Assembly: GCA_025924215.1 (NCBI GenBank)
Contig: JAICEJ010000003.1
Coordinates: 1 to 38,580, forward strand
DNA: 38,580 bases
Source of the DNA: Candidatus Binatia bacterium
GTDB taxonomy: Bacteria; Desulfobacterota; Binatia; UBA9968
Direction of reading: 5' to 3'
The notes under the pieces were generated by a model that saw only the letters and a list, made by a program, of their open reading frames with translations, was not told where the DNA came from and did not search any database. The translations under genes and the position numbers were made by a program. Shown one piece after another: positions 27,531-36,400 of the stretch. Each line of letters starts with the position of its first letter. The stretch's first letter is position 1.

Positions 27531-27842
27531 CTAAGATTTGCCTAACTGAAGGTTATTGACCACCTTCTTAACACCGTCAACCCGACCCGCTAATTGCTCG
27601 GCCCGCGCTTTCTGTTCGGCGCTTTGTACCGTGCCGTTTAAGTAAACCACGCCGTTTGTGGTATCGACATCGATACGAGTAAAATTCGACGCCTTGTCGG
27701 ACGTCAATGTGGCCTGTACCGCAGTCGAGATGCGCGCGTCGTCAACATTTTGCCCAGCCGTTCGCCCGGTCATCGCTTGACACCCGGAGAGTGCGACAGC
27801 TAGGAGCGCTACTGCGGCAAAATGTCTACTCGGTTTCTTCAT
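27531..27842 (-). CDS. BON-domain lipoprotein
   Basis: MKKPSRHFAAVALLAVALSGCQAM lipobox; DDARISTAVQATLTSDKASNFTRIDVDTTNGVVYLNGTVQSAEQKARAEQLAGRVDGVKKVVNNLQL; RBS ACAGGAGGAATCACA. Confidence 0.9.
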   Translation of the reverse strand: MKKPSRHFAAVALLAVALSGCQAMTGRTAGQNVDDARISTAVQATLTSDKASNFTRIDVDTTNGVVYLNGTVQSAEQKARAEQLAGRVDGVKKVVNNLQLGKS

Positions 27843-28244
27843 TGTGATTCCTCCTGTTTTTTGTTCATTCTTCTGGTGATTAGCAAAACACTCGACCAGC
27901 CGGCGCAACTCGTCCAAGTGAAACGGCTTGCCTAGCACTCGGTCACATCCGGCAGCGATCCAGAGATTTTTCTCCCGAATTGAGCCCATCGCCGCCATGG
28001 CTATCACCGGGATATCGGTGAAGCGCGAACCGCTCTTGAACTCGCTAAGCAACGAAGAAGCTCCACTGCCTGAAATCGTTACGTCGAGCAATATCAAATG
28101 GGGCCTTTGCCGCTCGAGCTGTAGCCAAAAATCCTCCTGGCTGTTTGCTGCCGACGCGCGCCAACCGCATAGCTCCAAGTACTTCACGATAAGTTCGAGA
28201 AGATCCTGATTTTCCTCGACGACGAGGATGCGAAAAGATTTCAC
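27843..28244 (-). CDS. receiver domain, in frame with and without a stop before the BON lipoprotein
   Basis: MKSFRILVVEENQDLLELIVKYLEL...HLILLDVTISGSG...VLGKPFHLDELRRLVECF; single 237-aa ORF 27531..28244. Confidence 0.8.
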
Positions 28245-28322
28245 GATACTTCACCTCGGCAGTCCGAAGCTCCGGATGCTGCGCAAACATATTGCTATTC
28301 GCTACTTTAATGTATGGCCGCC

Positions 28323-28487
28323 TCAAACCCCTGAGCGGCGACCCATTACTAAACTGACGACAAACAAAACTAGGAATACTACAAACAGGATCCAGGCAAT
28401 CTGTGTCGCCGCTCCGGCGATTCCGGTGAGTCCCAGAACCCCTGCGATTAATCCGATAATTAGAAAAGTGATTGCCCAACTGAGCAT
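28323..28487 (-). CDS. DUF1328-family 54-aa membrane protein
   Basis: My translation: [70 protein letters not shown]. Not in ORF track. Confidence 0.92.
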   Translation of the reverse strand: MLSWAITFLIIGLIAGVLGLTGIAGAATQIAWILFVVFLVLFVVSLVMGRRSGV

Positions 28488-28582
28488 GGCTTTATCCTCC
28501 TCCGCGTATTAGGCGGGTTTGAAAAACACAATATTAAACCGTTCTCGTGTTGAAGCTGTTCGTGCTTTCAGAAATTTCCCTT

Positions 28583-28720
28583 CTACATTCTCGTAAGCCC
28601 AAGAATCCCGGTGACGATTAAGTAAATAGCCACGACATAATTCAGCAATCTGGGCACCAGCAAAATAAGGATTCCGGCAATCAAGGCGATCAGCGGCTGC
28701 AAGGAAATGTAAAACTGCAT
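28583..28720 (-). CDS. DUF3096-like 45-aa membrane protein
   Basis: My translation: MQFYISLQPLIALIAGILILLVPRLLNYVVAIYLIVTGILGLTRM*; RBS-like AAGGAGAATCATCG. Not in ORF track. Confidence 0.88.
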   Translation of the reverse strand: MQFYISLQPLIALIAGILILLVPRLLNYVVAIYLIVTGILGLTRM

Positions 28721-28736
28721 CGATGATTCTCCTTCG

Positions 28737-29348
28737 TCACTCGGACCGTTTGAGAATTCGCGTTAATTCGAATCGATTCTCGCCTAGGAAGATGCCTTGA
28801 AACCGAACAAAATCGCCGGAGCGCAATTGGCTAAACTCTTCCTCAGTGATTTCAGTAGAATTCTGCGGCAAATACACGCTGGTCGAAGCGGCCGAGGAAG
28901 TACGCAGCTCGATGATCCGGCGATCGCTGAGCACCCGCTCAACGGTCCCTTCGACGATAGCGTCGCCGTTTCCACGTTCACGCAAGCTGATCGAGTCCGC
29001 CACCACGCGCCCGTCGGCTGTTCCATGCATCCGAACCTCGATCGTATCGCCGCGACCGAGTTCGGTGGGAGAAATTTCCTTTCGCTCGACGACGACCCGC
29101 GTGTGATTTGTATACGTGACAATCTGGCTGTGCCCTTCTTGGGTGCGTAGGTAAAGCTCGCGACGGCTATGGTCCAGCTCCTCAATCGTGCCGTTAAACT
29201 CGACATTCTCGCGGCGGGAGTGTGCGTCCAGTGCTGGTCGCCCCACCAAGGCAAGCTCTTCACAGCCCCAATGGATCATGGGCATTGCCGAAACCGCAGC
29301 TAGAGTGAAAATCGCGCGAGGCGTCGTTAGCGCGGGTTGTGGTTTCAC
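28737..29348 (-). CDS. exported DUF5666-like beta-rich protein
   Basis: Likely GTG start 29348 (VKPQPALTTPRAIFTLAAVSA...); repeats of the type FNGTIEELDHSRRELYLRT...VVVERKEISPTELGRGDTIEVRMHGTADGRVVADSI. Confidence 0.6.
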   Translation of the reverse strand: MKPQPALTTPRAIFTLAAVSAMPMIHWGCEELALVGRPALDAHSRRENVEFNGTIEELDHSRRELYLRTQEGHSQIVTYTNHTRVVVERKEISPTELGRGDTIEVRMHGTADGRVVADSISLRERGNGDAIVEGTVERVLSDRRIIELRTSSAASTSVYLPQNSTEITEEEFSQLRSGDFVRFQGIFLGENRFELTRILKRSE

Positions 29349-29362
29349 GTGCGCGTCCTTTG

Positions 29363-30058
29363 CTAACGCAATTTTTCTAACTGCGCGATACGATCTTCCG
29401 TGGCTGGGTGGGTAGATAGAAAGCCGCCGCCACCTCCACCTCCCGAACTTCGAGAAACCCAATTTAGCGCATTGATCAAAACATCTTTGGAGTATCCGGC
29501 GCGCCGCAAGATTTCGACACCATGTCTATCCGCAGCATACTCTTCGTTCCGGCTATAGCCACGGGCGATGAGACTGCCGGCGATCGGCGTCACCGCGCTG
29601 CTGCCCGGTATGAGCTGCTCAAGAAGTATCACTCCCAAATTCAAGCCGACGCCAAGACCCTGAGCTTTGGCGACATGGCCTAAGTCATCATGAGCGATTT
29701 CGTGGGCCATAATGCCACGCAACTGTTCGTCGTTGGCTTTTTCTAATAGACCGGTGGTCACGTAGAACTCCCCACCGCCGGCGTTCGCTGCATTGATGTC
29801 GGCTTCATCGATAATGCCGATCCTCACATCTTTTGGCGATTTCGGACGATCCATATTCTTTAGCAGCGGTGTCATGATGCGGTAAAACCGCTCCGCTTGC
29901 CGAGAATCTATTTGGCGTGTATTCGCCGGCTGACGCCGATCATCGTTCCTACTGTCGCCCCGCGGCGCTGCGCCATCCGCGACAACGCAACCTGAGATCA
30001 AGGTCGCGACAATCGCTATTGGGACGAGATAGAATTGTTTTATCGATTTCACGATCAA
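29363..30058 (-). CDS. M48 family zinc metalloprotease (lipoprotein-like N-terminus)
   Basis: IVATLISGCVVADG lipobox; zinc motif IMAHEIAHDDLGHV; YSRNEEYAADRHGVEILRRAGY; STHPATEDRIAQLEKL. Confidence 0.94.
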   Translation of the reverse strand: MIVKSIKQFYLVPIAIVATLISGCVVADGAAPRGDSRNDDRRQPANTRQIDSRQAERFYRIMTPLLKNMDRPKSPKDVRIGIIDEADINAANAGGGEFYVTTGLLEKANDEQLRGIMAHEIAHDDLGHVAKAQGLGVGLNLGVILLEQLIPGSSAVTPIAGSLIARGYSRNEEYAADRHGVEILRRAGYSKDVLINALNWVSRSSGGGGGGGFLSTHPATEDRIAQLEKLR

Positions 30059-30066
30059 GAGCTCTG

Positions 30067-30291
30067 TTAGTAAATGATCGATCCTCTTTCTATTTGCTTT
30101 TTGCGATCTTCATACTCTTCGCGCGATATTCTTCTTTTTTGGAAATCTTCATCCAAGCGATCCATCTGCCGTTTCGCCTGTATCTCATAACCCGCGCCCG
30201 TGGCCACCGCTCCAGTCGCTGCTCCACCAAGAAACGCACAACTCGATTGTGTTAGCCCCAATAACGCCAGTAATAGTAAATAATTTCGCAT
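30067..30291 (-). CDS. small SHOCT-like lipoprotein
   Basis: MRNYLLLLALLGLTQSSCAFLGGAATGAVATGAGYEIQAKRQMDRLDEDFQKRRISREEYEDRKKQIERGSIIY; RBS GAAAGGAAGG. Confidence 0.75.
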   Translation of the reverse strand: MRNYLLLLALLGLTQSSCAFLGGAATGAVATGAGYEIQAKRQMDRLDEDFQKRRISREEYEDRKKQIERGSIIY

Positions 30292-30334
30292 AAACCTTCC
30301 TTTCGTTTGCACCCGATGTCGAAAAGGTACAAAG

Positions 30335-30350
30335 AGCAATGGATGTGCCA
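30335..30350 (-). promoter_or_regulatory. candidate sigma-54 promoter TGGCACATCCATTGCT
   Basis: Full match to TGGCAC-N5-TTGCW, about 44 nt upstream of ATG 30291. Confidence 0.8.
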
Positions 30351-30622
30351 CAACTGGGAATTCTATTCGGAAGTTCAATTAAGCCTAGTGCGAAGACGAA
30401 AACTAGACATCCAACCGTGCTCCGTCTTGAAAGTGGAACAAACTGAAAGCCAATTAGCGCAGTTGTGGGACGGATTTAATATGCCGCTGCTGGATAGGCG
30501 CAAATCTGAATCACCGATGCGATTTCCGAGGGCCCTACTTATCCTTGAAACGTGCCAAGAGAGAGTTCCGGGAACGCGTTCTAACTGTTAACAGCGAGTA
30601 TACCGAGCCTTGTGTACAACGC

Positions 30623-30658
30623 AAAAAGGCTTCTCACCTCCCGGTGAGAAGCCTTTTT
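30623..30658. terminator. bidirectional Rho-independent terminator
   Basis: AAAAAGGCTTCTCACC-tccc-GGTGAGAAGCCTTTTT perfect 16-bp stem; downstream of the beta-barrel gene on the minus strand. Confidence 0.93.
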
Positions 30659-30694
30659 ACATTCGTGGTATCTCTTTAGATGGCGGAAGAAAGG

Positions 30695-31252
30695 TTACGG
30701 TCTTCTCGTGCCGGCTCCGGAACCGCCCCACGTAAAACCAACGCCGATATTGAATATATGGTTGCCATTGTCCGATTCATTATTGATGCGCTCGAACTTA
30801 TCCCAAAACCATTCGTACCGGTAACCAAGATTTACGAAAGTCTGTTCATGAACGAATAGTTTGACACCGACCTGGGGGCCCAGAGTTCCGGTGATGTCGT
30901 CATCGTTCCACGCTGCACCAATGAAAGCGCCGAGATAGGGAACGATGATGTCGGTCACTCGAAAATGATAATTAATGAAAGGCGCGGTCGTGGCGATCCA
31001 TTGATCACTGGCATCGTCTACGAAGAGGTAATTGAGCGCCTGTCGAAAGCCTAATTGCCATCCTGGACTGAGATAATACCCATAGCTCAAATCCAAGTTT
31101 AAATTGCCGAAGTCAGTATCTTCGGCATGAAAAAATCCGCCCGATACTTGAAGCTCACTAGCGCCCTGTCGGGGTGCGGCAGCGACAGGCGCAACTCCAG
31201 CGAGCGAACTGATCAAAGCCCAACTCACTAGAGACAGGAAAACTTTTTTCAT
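30695..31252 (-). CDS. outer-membrane beta-barrel protein
   Basis: Signal peptide MKKVFLSLVSWALISSLAGVAPVAAA; alternating aromatic strands, ...NHIFNIGVGFTWGGSG. Confidence 0.82.
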   Translation of the reverse strand: MKKVFLSLVSWALISSLAGVAPVAAAPRQGASELQVSGGFFHAEDTDFGNLNLDLSYGYYLSPGWQLGFRQALNYLFVDDASDQWIATTAPFINYHFRVTDIIVPYLGAFIGAAWNDDDITGTLGPQVGVKLFVHEQTFVNLGYRYEWFWDKFERINNESDNGNHIFNIGVGFTWGGSGAGTRRP

Positions 31253-31289
31253 AGAATACCTCCAACTGATAAAATTTGAAGCTTTTGTG

Positions 31290-31305
31290 AGCAATGAAGA
31301 TGCCA
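31290..31305 (-). promoter_or_regulatory. candidate sigma-54 promoter TGGCATCTTCATTGCT
   Basis: Exact TGGCA-N6-TTGCT, 38 nt upstream of ATG 31252. Confidence 0.78.
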
Positions 31306-31617
31306 ACTCCGCGAAAAGACTAGCGCCTTGTAAATACAGAACTAATACAATGTAAATGCCTTAACGGTGTCCGGCAAACGCTACTGTGTATTGCTTCGCC
31401 TGTATTGTGAACGCTACACTTCGGGCAACCACTGAGATGCAAAATACCTGCGTCTCGTCTTGGTCTAATGCGTACAAACCATACGCATGCCACAAGCAGC
31501 GGCAATGATTACCAATCTTTACGCGACTGTCGTTTGGGATTATCTATGTTTTCACGAGGCGTAAGTTGTCCATACTATCACAATTACAAAAAGTCAATCC
31601 TAAACTGAGGTGTCGGC

Positions 31618-31767
31618 TCAGATTGAACTTCGCCCTTGAATCAATTGAATCAACAACACCACCACTGCGATTACCAAAAGCAGATGAATGAAGCCGCCAA
31701 TGGCGTAGCCGCTAACAAAACCTAGTGCCCAGAGAACGAGAAGTACCACGAATATGGTCCAAAGCAT
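31618..31767 (-). CDS. lmo0937/DUF5670-like 49-aa membrane protein
   Basis: My translation: MLWTIFVVLLVLWALGFVSGYAIGGFIHLLLVIAVVVLLIQLIQGRSSI*; RBS CCAAGGAGGCGATC. Not in ORF track. Confidence 0.92.
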   Translation of the reverse strand: MLWTIFVVLLVLWALGFVSGYAIGGFIHLLLVIAVVVLLIQLIQGRSSI

Positions 31768-31811
31768 GATCGCCTCCTTGGTTTTAACCTTGTTGTATCG
31801 TGGATGCCCAT

Positions 31812-31827
31812 CGCATAGGACATGCCA
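31812..31827 (-). promoter_or_regulatory. candidate sigma-54 promoter TGGCATGTCCTATGCG
   Basis: TGGCA-N6-ATGC, correct GG-N10-GC spacing, 45 nt upstream of ATG 31767. Confidence 0.55.
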
Positions 31828-31848
31828 ATAACCAACTGACTCTAACCG

Positions 31849-33114
31849 CTATGCTGAGCCATCTGGATTCGCTAAATCTTTGAGAGTGACCGCTGCCAAA
31901 TTTTCGTGAATGATTGCCTCACGCCTTCGCAGAAATTCTGCTACCGGATCGCTGTTATCGCTGCCGGGATCAGCCGGGCCATGCAGAATGTCGAGAATTT
32001 CCGTTGCCGGTATCTGTTCGGGGGGTCTCGCTAGACTGACGCCGGCGGGCTCGGCGGACCTCAGGACCAAGCCGCGGCCGATGTATTTCTCCAGCAAACT
32101 GTCGAGTTGGTCGGGCGGCACTCCGAGCGCGCGGCTTAAATTTTTTTCCGTTGCCGGAGGCTTGCCGGTAATGAATCGCTGGCCAATCTCACACATCAAT
32201 GTTAAGGCCAATTGTTCTTCAAACAGGTGACCCTGCTTCGCCGCAGCAGCGCCCGGCAGGTAAACCGAGGAGTGTTGATGTAGATAGCCGACTTGGGCGC
32301 CGATCAGGATTACCAGCCAGGCCGCATACAGCCACACCAAAAAGACCACTAGAATCGCGAAGCCCGAATAGATCGCGGCATAGCTCACCGAGTTAACGAT
32401 GAATGCGGTGAAAACGATACTCATCAACTGCCACAGAATTGCCGCCACCCCGGCGCCGATCATCGATGAACTCAGAGGCACGTGCGTGCTAGGCATAAAC
32501 TTATAGAGAAAAGCGAATGCCGCCCAGAGAAATAATAATGGCAGAAAGCGCGTTAGCAGCGCGAACCTGAGGCCAAATACAGTCGTGTCCACCAGCCGTT
32601 GCACGAGCCAGTAACTCTGGGCCGACGCAATCACGGCAAAAGCGGCGAAGATGAGAACCGGACCGACCAATAGCAGCCCCATGTATTCACCGTAGCGTCG
32701 GGTCCAAGTGCGGGATGGCTGTGCTCGCCAGATCTGGTTCAATGCTTCCTCAACCGTGCTTACGAGATAAATCACCGAATAAAATAGCCCTGCGACACCA
32801 ACGGCGCCGAGAACATCGACGCGAGTATTGTCGACGAACCCGATCAAGCGGCGAGTGATCTCAATCCGCTCCGGTCCGAGAGGGGCGAGAGCTTGAGTCA
32901 AGAATGGCTCGATCAACTGCTGAACGCCGAAAGCTTTGAGCACAGAAAACGTCACCGCGAGAAGCGGCACCAGAGACAGCAATGTCGCATAGGTTAAGCT
33001 TGCCGCACGCAAGCCCAGCATATTCTCGTAGTACTTGAGAAAAAGCAGGTGGAAAAATTGCGCGGAACGTATCCGCAGCGGCTTAAGCACCCGCAAAAAC
33101 GAGCGCACTTTCAA
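31849..33114 (-). CDS. YihY/virulence factor BrkB family membrane protein
   Basis: LRAASLTYATLLSLVPLLAVTFSVLKAFG, multi-TM, YAAIYSGFAILVVFLVWLYAAWLVILIGAQVGY. Confidence 0.93.
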   Translation of the reverse strand: MKVRSFLRVLKPLRIRSAQFFHLLFLKYYENMLGLRAASLTYATLLSLVPLLAVTFSVLKAFGVQQLIEPFLTQALAPLGPERIEITRRLIGFVDNTRVDVLGAVGVAGLFYSVIYLVSTVEEALNQIWRAQPSRTWTRRYGEYMGLLLVGPVLIFAAFAVIASAQSYWLVQRLVDTTVFGLRFALLTRFLPLLFLWAAFAFLYKFMPSTHVPLSSSMIGAGVAAILWQLMSIVFTAFIVNSVSYAAIYSGFAILVVFLVWLYAAWLVILIGAQVGYLHQHSSVYLPGAAAAKQGHLFEEQLALTLMCEIGQRFITGKPPATEKNLSRALGVPPDQLDSLLEKYIGRGLVLRSAEPAGVSLARPPEQIPATEILDILHGPADPGSDNSDPVAEFLRRREAIIHENLAAVTLKDLANPDGSA

Positions 33115-33189
33115 GCTTCTCCCCGGTGCGGATTAGGCAATCGACGCGCGGCGCAACTATGCCTCAGATAGAACATAAGAGGGAGAAGC

Positions 33190-33205
33190 GGCAAAAAATA
33201 TGCCG
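33190..33205 (-). promoter_or_regulatory. candidate sigma-54 promoter CGGCATATTTTTTGCC
   Basis: GGCA-N6-TTGC with correct spacing, about 76 nt upstream of the BrkB-family start. Confidence 0.45.
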
Positions 33206-33420
33206 GTTGGTGACTTAGTCGACTGGGCGCAGCTCTTCATCGCCGCAATTTGATCGGAATTAGAGATGTCCCAAAGATGACTTGGCGATTCACCGACGGT
33301 TTTTTATCTGAGCAACGGATTTATTCCCCGTGCAGGATCGGTTCTAGGCAGGGGAACGCGAACGATAGATGAAGGGGCGAGTGCTGCCGAGATCATACCA
33401 AGCTTAGGGTAGACAGAGCC

Positions 33421-36400
33421 TTACAAACGTCTGTCTTGAGCTAAGTTAACCGCAATCAGCCTGTCGACTTCTTTGATATCGAAAGGCTTCATCAGATAAT
33501 CGTCAAAGCCAACTTGGCGCGCGCGTAGACGCTCTTCGTAACCATGGCCGGACAAGGCCACAAATACAGTTCCCGCGAGTGACTGGTTCGCTTTGAGCCG
33601 GCGGAACACCTCATACCCGCTGATGTCCGGCAGGCTGATATCCAACAGCACAAGATCCGGCGCAAACTCTCGTGCAACGCGAATCGCTGCATGTCCCGTC
33701 GAAGCGCTGCGGACCGTATGACCCTCCAGTTCAAGCAAACGGCTGGTCGCATTCAGTGCCACCGGACGATCATCGACCACCAAAATGCGCCAGTGCTTTG
33801 GCGTTGAGGAAGCCGTCAAAGAATCGTCAGCAGCCGCAGTATCCGGGCCCGGTTGAGGCTCAATTAAGCTCAACGAAGCTTGATCAGGGACCGGCTTGGC
33901 GGTGTAGCGCGCGATCATAGATAGCAGTGTTTCGAATTCGATAGGCTTCGGGAGGTAGTCATCGCAACCGGCCTTTAAGCATTTCTCTCGGTCACTGGGC
34001 ATAGCCGCTGCAGTTACGGCAATCACTGGTTTGCGAAATCCCAACTGCCGGATTCGGCGAGCAACCTCATAACCATCGAGCCGCGGCATTTGAATGTCCA
34101 AAAGAACCACATCCAAGTCATCCCCGGCTTGCTGAACCACCTCAAGCGCCGCCTCGCCGCTATCGGTCAAGGTCACTCGACCCCCGGCATCTTCGATAAA
34201 ACAGCCCATGAGGCGGCGGATCTCCGGTTGGTCTTCGCAGATCAAGACCCGCGCAGCCATCTTCTCGGCGAACAATCGCGCCACGCCGCCGTTCTTCTGG
34301 ATCATCGAAGAAGCGTAGGAGGCATTGGAGAGCACTTGGACTGGAATCGTCACCCGGAAGGTGCTGCCGCGACCACATAAACTCTCGACCGCAATAGCAC
34401 CGCCGAGAGCGCCAACCAAACGCCTCGTAATTGCCAATCCGAGGCCCGTGCCGCCATAAACTTTCGTTACCGAACTATCGCCTTGTGTAAACGGACGAAA
34501 TAAGTTTTGCTGCTGTTCTTCGGTCATACCGATACCCGAGTCGCTAACTTCAAACTGCAGCTGCGACTCCGCTCGTAGAAACCGCACGGCAAACTCGACC
34601 TTGCCGTGATCGGTAAACTTGATCGCGTTGCTCAATAAGTTGATCAGAATCTGGCGCAATCTTTTCGAATCGCTCTCGATTTTTTGCGGAATAAACCCGT
34701 CGTATTTTAAAAACAGCGGCAATGCCTTTTCTTTCGCATTCACTTCCATGAGCGCGTAAACTTCGCTTAAAAAAGCCGGCAAATAAATCGTTTCTCGATC
34801 AAGCTCGACACCCTGTGCCTCAATTTTGGCCAGGTCTAGAATGTCATTGATGATCTGCAACAGATACTGGCCGCTTTGCTTGATCGTGCGCACGCAATCG
34901 AGATCGTTGGGATCCTTCAGGCGGTTCAATAAGATTTCAGCGTATCCCAAGACTCCGGTGAGGGGACTGCGAATCTCATGACTCATGTTGGCGAGGAATT
35001 CACTCTTGGCGTAGCTCGCCGTATCGGCCGCCTCTTTGGCATCTATCAACGCCTGCTCCACCTGCTTGCGGCCCGTGGCGTCACGCACCAGACCGGTGAA
35101 GAATCGGCGCGGGCCGATCATGGTCTCGCTAACCCCTAAATCCACCGGGAACTCGCTGCCGTCCTTGCGCCGGCCCCGCACCTCGCGGCCAACGTCGATC
35201 ACCTTGCGTTCTCCGGTCCGGCGATAGTGATTCAAGTAGTCGTTGTGTTCGGACCGGTAGGGTTCGGCCATGAGCATTGAGAGATTGCGCCCGATCAGTT
35301 CGCGCGTTGAATAACCGAACATCTTCTCGACGGCTGGATTGACGGAGGCAATGATGCCATTCTCATCAATGGTGATGATTCCATCTACCGCAGTCTCAAC
35401 GATGGCTTTTAAATGAGCGGCCGCCTCAGCCACCGCCTGCTCCGCTTCCTCAAGAATTGTGATGTCTCGATTGACCTCGAGAATGACTTCGCCATCGGGC
35501 CGTGCGATCCGCTGCTGCCGGCTGAGAACTGCCACCTGGCCGCCGCGTTTGTTGACATGGCTGATCCGCCCTTCCCATTCGCCTTCACGGCGAATTTGAT
35601 CTTCGATCTCCTGCAGGGACACCGACTGGCTAGTTTTTAGTAGATCCTGCATCGACCGACCAGTGGCCTCCTCGGCGGAATAGCCGTAGAGCTTTTCAGC
35701 GCCTTCATTCCAGTACTCGATACCGTGAGCCACGCTCCAGACGCTGATCGCATCCAATGACAGATCCAAAAGCCGCGATTGCTGCTCGCGCTGTTGCTCG
35801 ATTCTCTTGCGCTCGGTAATATCTCGCGCAGTCACAGACACGCCGATGACTTCTTGATCGACCTTGATCGGTGAGATGGTTAAAGACACGTCAACCCGGC
35901 TGCCGTCCTTACGCCGGCGTACCGTCTCCAGCTGATCGATAGCTTCGCCACGTCTCAATGTTTCCGTTATTTGCGCCGATTCATCCGAATAATCTGGCGG
36001 CACATAAATCTCGGCAGTCTGACCTAACGCTTCCTCTGCCGCCCAGCCGAAAAGTTTCTCTGCCGCCCGATTCCACGTGACGATCTTGGAATCTCGTGAG
36101 AACGAGATGACGGCGTCCTGGGATGATGTGACGATGGCGGCGAGATGAGCGAGGCTCTGTTCCCATGATTTGCGGTCATGGATATCCAAGCTAGTGCCGA
36201 ACCAGTCGGTAATCAGGCCGCCCGCATCCTTGACCGGAAGAGCTTTCGCGATAAACCAGCGATATTCGCCATCGTGACGCCGGCAACGCAACTCCATCTC
36301 GTAACCATCCCCTCGAGCGACAGCCTGATCCCATTTTGAGAGCGCCTGCTCCCGATCTCCCGGATGTAGCGCGTCCAACCAACCAACACCGAGCGCCTGC

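Noticed and set aside
30307-30591. + strand ORF of 94 aa between the SHOCT gene and the terminator
   Set aside because: No RBS or recognisable family, and it overlaps the candidate promoter for the minus-strand SHOCT gene.
31320-31505. Minus-strand 61-aa ORF in the intergenic region upstream of the OM barrel gene
   Set aside because: No RBS and no protein-like composition; intergenic direct/inverted short repeats there (AACGCTAC twice; GCGTA/TACGC) were too short to claim.
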